Of a stretch of 64,000 nt of DNA, positions 59,573 to 64,000 are shown in pieces. The stretch spans positions 117,490,376-117,554,375 of the forward strand of contig NC_083342.1 in assembly GCF_019175385.1 (NCBI RefSeq), in the 5' to 3' direction. The notes under the pieces are model-generated. The model searched no databases. It saw only the letters and a list, made by a program, of their open reading frames with translations, and was not told the DNA's origin. Position numbers and translations under genes: made by a program. Each line of letters begins with the position of its first letter. Position 1 is the stretch's first letter. The DNA is from Lycium barbarum (taxonomy: Eukaryota; Streptophyta; Magnoliopsida; Solanales; Solanaceae).

Positions 59573-60111
59573 TAGGCGTTTGGCCAACCCATGGTTTGAA
59601 ACCATGGTTTCAAATCAGCGTTTGGACATACGTTTGGAACCATGGTTTGAAATCATGGTTTCAACTTTTTAAAATATAAAATTTAACCCATAAGTTTATA
59701 TTTTGTAAAAAAAGATGCATAAGTTGGTAGATATTTTTAACAATTACCCCCATTAATCATTTACCAATCTCATTAACTTCCACCAACCTTTATTTATGTC
59801 TACCAACCTTTAATTTATGTGGGAAGATTATATTAAAGAGTAGTTACATTACTATTCATATTAAATTTTCGTTTTTATTGAACTAAAGTTTGATTAATTG
59901 ATGTTGCATTTTTTAGAAAGGTTTTCTAGTAGAGTACTAATTTTTTTTATAAATTATGATTTGCTCATTTGGTAAGATTATATAAGAATTGAGAATGTTT
60001 TGATAGTTTTCGCAATTTGTGGGGTTTTTATGTCTATAAGAAAAAATACAATTTAAAATATTTAAATTGTATGTCCAAACATGATTTGAAACCATGTCCA
60101 AACGGGGCCTA
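59573..60111 (+). mobile_element. hAT-like MITE, uninterrupted relative of 12000-12771
   Basis: It starts TAGGCGTTTGGCC and ends CCAAACGGGGCCTA. Near both ends it has ATGGTTTGAAACCATGG-type palindromic words. The interior aligns with the reverse complement of 12000-12771 (CATTTGGTAAGA, GTGGGGTTTTTATGTCTA, GTGGGAAGATTATATTA). It lacks the Stowaway insertion. Confidence 0.7.
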
Positions 60112-61312
60112 AGAAAGTGAAGTTTGTTGACTCTCTACTCTCTAGCTAGGCTCTTTTATCTTGTGAGGATTGAAGTTCGCATATATAATTTATAAGAAAG
60201 CCTAAATCTATCAAGCACATAGAGTGTTTTGTTTATTGTTATATTTTAAGTCAAAAAATCATTTTTTTTAGTTATCAGGTGAAATCATTTTGGGCCACTT
60301 TTTTATTTCCAAATACACAATTACAGTAATAAGGTTTTACAAATTGTTTAACAAATATGTTGAATTTAGTTCTCTTATCAAATTAACATTCTTTGTCGCG
60401 TCATATATTTAAAAGTAATCCGAGCAAATAGAGAAATTGTAGATTTTCAAAAGTTTTGAGGTGGGTTTGATAATATTAAAATAACACATTATTTTCTCGT
60501 CCATATTTATGTGATACTTTTTGTTTCTCAAGAGTCGATTTGATTAATCTTTGAAGTTAAATTGAATTAGATAAACTCAATATTTTAATATTAAAATTTA
60601 GATATTAAAAAAATTATACGAAAAAATTATAATTGCAATTCTTCACAAGTCATTATGATTAAAAAAATTAATTTGGAATTCTTTTCAAATATTGTGGATA
60701 GAATAAAAACCTTTTATATTAACAGTTTTTTTTAATTATTATACTACTATTATGTACAATCTAATGTTCAATTAAAAATAAAATTAAAATGCTTACCTTA
60801 GTATTTATGATATTATTATGCTTAACAAAGGGAACAAATATTGATCCACAAAAAGAAAAGAACATAAATGAGTTTGGACAGAGTGCAGTACTCCTGGCGT
60901 GGAATAAGGCATTTTGTGGGTCTTGAGAATGAAAATCAGATCTTTCTAGATTCCATTTTAACCACTATGCTACTATTATAACTTTACCCTTAAATGAAGT
61001 CGGATTTGCGAAAATATCCTTGGTCGTCCATGTTTATGGCTCTTCTATTATGGTTAAAAATAAAATCAATGGTCTAGATGAAATTAACTAATCCAAGGGT
61101 CTTAACCATAATTAAAGTAAAAGATATTTCCATATATTTCTCCCAAAATATTTGGTAACCCCCACCAATTGAATTAAGGATGTAATAAATATTATTCTAT
61201 TTATAACAAATTATCTTGCAGCACCTCCAAAGTTTAACGTTTTATATTGACAGTGTTTTTTTAGCCAACTCTCGTTTTTTATCATTGAACTTAGATATTC
61301 AAGCTGATCAAT
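60112..61312. other. AT-rich spacer with small inverted repeats, no gene
   Basis: 60525-60650 is a decayed MITE-like stretch related to 45365-45510. ATTATGGTTAA (61048) and TTAACCATAAT (61101) form a 65-bp hairpin-like inverted repeat. No gene is visible. Confidence 0.4.
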
Positions 61313-61891
61313 TTTGAAAACATCTCTTATTTCTTTTGGTAGCAGAAAGCTACCTTTTGAATTATTTGAGCAATGATATATACCTATATTAATTAAGAGT
61401 TTTTATTGCAAGTGATGTCAAAATGAGCATATTTAGAGCAAAAATCAAGAGCAACAACAACACAACAACATACTTAGTAAATTCCCACAATGCGGGTGAG
61501 CAAAAAAATCAAGAGCATGCTTTCAAATATGAAGTCAAATTTATAAGAAATTAATAACTCATTTGTTCAATCTATAGAATAAGAGAAGTCACGTTTTTGA
61601 ATTGCTTAGCATGAAACTACCCTTTTTCAATGATTTGAAAACATCTCTTATTTCTTTTGGTAGCAGAAAGCTACCTTTTGAATTATTTGAACAATGATAT
61701 ATAACCTATGTTAATTAAGAGTTTTTATTGCAAGTGATGTCAAAATGAGCATATTTAGAGCAAAAATCAAGAGCATGCTTTTGAATGTGAAGTCAAATTT
61801 ATAAGAAATTAATAACTAATTTGTTCCATCTATAGAATAAGAGAAGTTACGTTTTTGAACAGATTAGCATGAAACTACCCTTTTTCAATGA
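61313..61891 (+). repeat. Tandem duplication, 258-321 bp units
   Basis: Unit 1 (61313-61633) and unit 2 (61634-61891) both begin TTTGAAAACATCTCTTATTT and end CCCTTTTTCAATGA, with roughly 95% identity by eye. Unit 1 is 63 bp longer because of a small insertion at 61454-61503. Confidence 0.93.
61454..61503 (+). mobile_element. Short retroposed fragment with 13-bp target duplication
   Basis: About 50 bp (ACAACAACACAACAACATAC, then AGTAAATTCCCACAATGCGG) is flanked by AAAATCAAGAGCA on both sides (61441-61453 and 61504-61516). Unit 2 of the tandem duplication has a single AAAATCAAGAGCA and no insert. The insert resembles an ACAACAACAACATAC...AATCCCACAA repeat I know as common in Solanaceae genomes. 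Confidence 0.82.
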
Positions 61892-62103
61892 TAAAAGAAA
61901 AAGAAAGCACACAAAAATAAATAATTTAGTTGCTATGATTGTGGAATATAATGTTGTCAGAAATTTTTAGAGCAAATATATATATGGAAATATTTGGGAG
62001 CTCTTCAAACTAATAAGGAAGCAAATATATGAAAAATTAATTATCTAAATCATGGTTAGGGTCTTATTTTAGTCAATTAAATCTTAACCTTTAATCATAA
62101 ATA

Positions 62104-62178
62104 TGCCATGTGTCACCTATCCAAGTAAGAACTTGGGTAAATGGAGAGAAAGAAATGAAGAGGAGCCGAACTCAAATT
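62104..62178 (-). repeat. Inverted-pair repeat, copy B
   Basis: CACCTATCCAAGTAAGAACT, then GGGTAAATGGAGAGAAAG, is the reverse complement of the repeat at 58158-58234. Confidence 0.7.
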
Positions 62179-64000
62179 TTAGAATTCCTTTGTGTTATTC
62201 TTTCACGTTGTTTTAAATGCACGTGTGCTCCAAGAATTTAACTTTGTATTCGTTTATACTACCAATGTAAAATAGGTTTTACTTTTTATGAATTATTACT
62301 TGTAGTTATTATTTAACAAAATGATCTAATGCCATAAACTATGTTAAGGCGGATGCAACAAGCTAAGAATGTTTGTTTCGTACAACCATTTAACCTTAAT
62401 AATCGGTAGTTTATTTTATTTTTTATTTTTTTAAACTTGTAATTATCTTTTAGATGATTTAGTAGTATAAACCTTAAGTTAGGTATAAAATGATTGTCCC
62501 TCAAAGTATATTTTTGCCTTTAAATGTTTTGTATTGGAATTAAAATGTTCATTCCTCTTTTAATGCATTGAAGTGTTGTTTTAACACCTTCACCAACTAC
62601 AGTAGCTAGGTCCAAGATTTGAGTTACACTGGAGGGAAAGAAAGTGTGAAAACACTATAGTATCATTCAAAATGGGGAGGTAAAAAAAAGTGTTAGTTTT
62701 AACCACCAAAATCATGAACTTTGTATTTTGGTATATATACATACACACAAGTAGGGGTTCATGTCCAACCCCCTGCATCTCAAGGAAGCTTTAATTAGAA
62801 AAGAAGTTATAAAGTGCTTCAACAACATATAAGGAACATGGAAAAACATGATCAACTTATAAGACCGTACTCATGGGAATTCCGTTTCTCAACATTTCCT
62901 CATTGGTTCACCACATAGAAAGTGCGTCTTCCAGGCTTATCCACCTATTAATATTAGTACGAAAACTTATTACAAGATGGAGTATCAATTAGTGGAATCT
63001 GCCAATAAAAATATCAGACCCTTTTCGGTATATGTAGTTTATCTTGGGTGAGCAAATGGCTTTGGAGAGGTCTATACCTATTCTGAAAAGTACAATGAAA
63101 TGTATTACCCGGACAAGTTAAATGGCGCTGTATATCAAATTGCCAAAATTTGGCCACAAATCCGAACAACTCCAATAGAACCTTTTTTTAGAAAGTTGTA
63201 CATCAAATTTGGTGTTGATAACTTGATATGAAACAAAAACGTATTGGTGAGACTTTTACATAACAAATTATCGCGAGGACAGATTTCATGGCCAATTTTG
63301 GCGATTTGTTAGAATTTGTGGTCATAATATTGACAATCCATCAGGATTTGACCAGAAATCCTAGTGATCCGTCACGATTTGTAGCCAATTTGAAGAGAAA
63401 TTCTGGCAATTATTGTGATAATAAGGTAATTTTTTCCCGTCAATTTGAAACCTGAAAATTCATGAATTTTGATACGTAATGTTGGCCATCAATCTATTCT
63501 AGCAAAACTTTGTTAATGGGTCAAAACTTAAATGGTGACATTGAAATATCTTATTTGTGCACATTAATTACACAAATTCTTTTTGGCAATTTGTGATGGT
63601 GATATTCAAACCCAGGACCTTGTGTCTGCTGTGATACATGTTTGTGAATTGTGACCATTTCATTTTAAAATTTTAAGTTAATTACCAAAAAAAAAAAAAA
63701 GATTCATATTTAATTAAATTCCCAACAATCCCAACAGCTGGACGTGCGGCTAGCTAGAACGACCAAGAAGCTAAAGAAACATAGAATAATGTCTCGATCG
63801 ACAAATCTGCGTTCTTCCATTACACACTTTTGTCCCATATATTCTTGGAGCATACGATGCATACTTTATGTTTTACTATAGTTAGGACTAGTTGATTTCT
63901 TTTTTCCTTTTTTGGCATAGTATTTAATTAGTAGCTTTGACCTTACCTAAAAACCTGAAGAACCTCTTTATTTTAGTGGTGGGTGGGGTTCCCTTATATT
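62179..64000. other. AT-rich region, no gene found
   Basis: 62745-62805 (GTAGGGGTTCATGTCCAACC, then AGGAAGCTTTAATTAGAAAA) repeats, with changes, 58009-58057 downstream of ERF gene 2. 63290-63420 contains repeated AATTTGTGG/GATTTGTAGCC words. No coding or RNA feature is supported up to the window end. Confidence 0.4.

Overview
The window is plant nuclear DNA, most likely from a Solanaceae species. It is AT-rich, gene-poor and packed with nested transposable elements. The repeat types (tRNA-derived SINEs, CACTA elements with CCGACGG/CCGTCGG arrays, Stowaway-type MITEs, hAT, Mutator-like foldbacks, a TRIM and gypsy solo LTRs) and the ERF sequences fit that family. I cannot name the genus.

Only two genes look intact. 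Both are intronless, on the + strand, and encode ERF-family (AP2/ERF, group IX-like) transcription factors: 2052-2666 (204 aa) and 57030-57716 (228 aa). They share the DNA-binding domain and a C-terminal KxRNVxLINxLA motif, so they look like diverged members of a local ERF cluster 55 kb apart. Between them lies one host-gene relic, a CYP82-family cytochrome P450 pseudogene on the - strand (13741-16406). A 512-bp foldback element disrupts it in its N-terminal membrane anchor, and it also carries frameshifts, a nonsense codon and a lost K-helix ExxR.

Layout. 1-3.2 kb: ERF gene 1 and SINE fragments. 3.2-10.3 kb: a decayed Ty1/copia element on the - strand, interrupted by a 591-bp CACTA element with a perfect 3-bp TSD. 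10.3-13.7 kb: TIR elements, including a Stowaway MITE nested in a larger MITE. 13.7-16.4 kb: the CYP82 pseudogene. 16.4-17.4 kb: C-rich/G-rich low-complexity DNA. 17.5-30.3 kb: a Stowaway-like MITE split by a 4.66-kb CACTA element and, a few bases further on, by a 7.9-kb hAT element. The hAT itself holds a solo gypsy LTR and a 2.3-kb composite insertion. 30.8-37.3 kb: a 6.46-kb chimeric retroelement made of rearranged gypsy pieces plus a TRIM; both its ends are the same LTR terminus in inverted orientation, and it has a perfect 5-bp TSD. 38-51 kb: a solo LTR inside a TIR element inside a MITE, then a triplicated ~1-kb segment with many (TA)n tracts. 51.5-53.9 kb: a CACTA relic and a solo LTR. 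54-57 kb: a degenerate tandem array and an (AT)n tract in front of ERF gene 2. 58-64 kb: small repeats only.

The genes do not form an operon or an obvious pathway. A clustered ERF pair is reminiscent of Solanaceae ERF clusters that control specialised metabolism, but that is inference. The most unusual observations are structural: short palindromic or tandem cassettes at what looks like the same place in several related LTRs but with unrelated sequence, and two insertions that carry the same retroelement end at both termini. Many insertion boundaries are supported by target-site duplications read directly from the sequence; others are stated as approximate.
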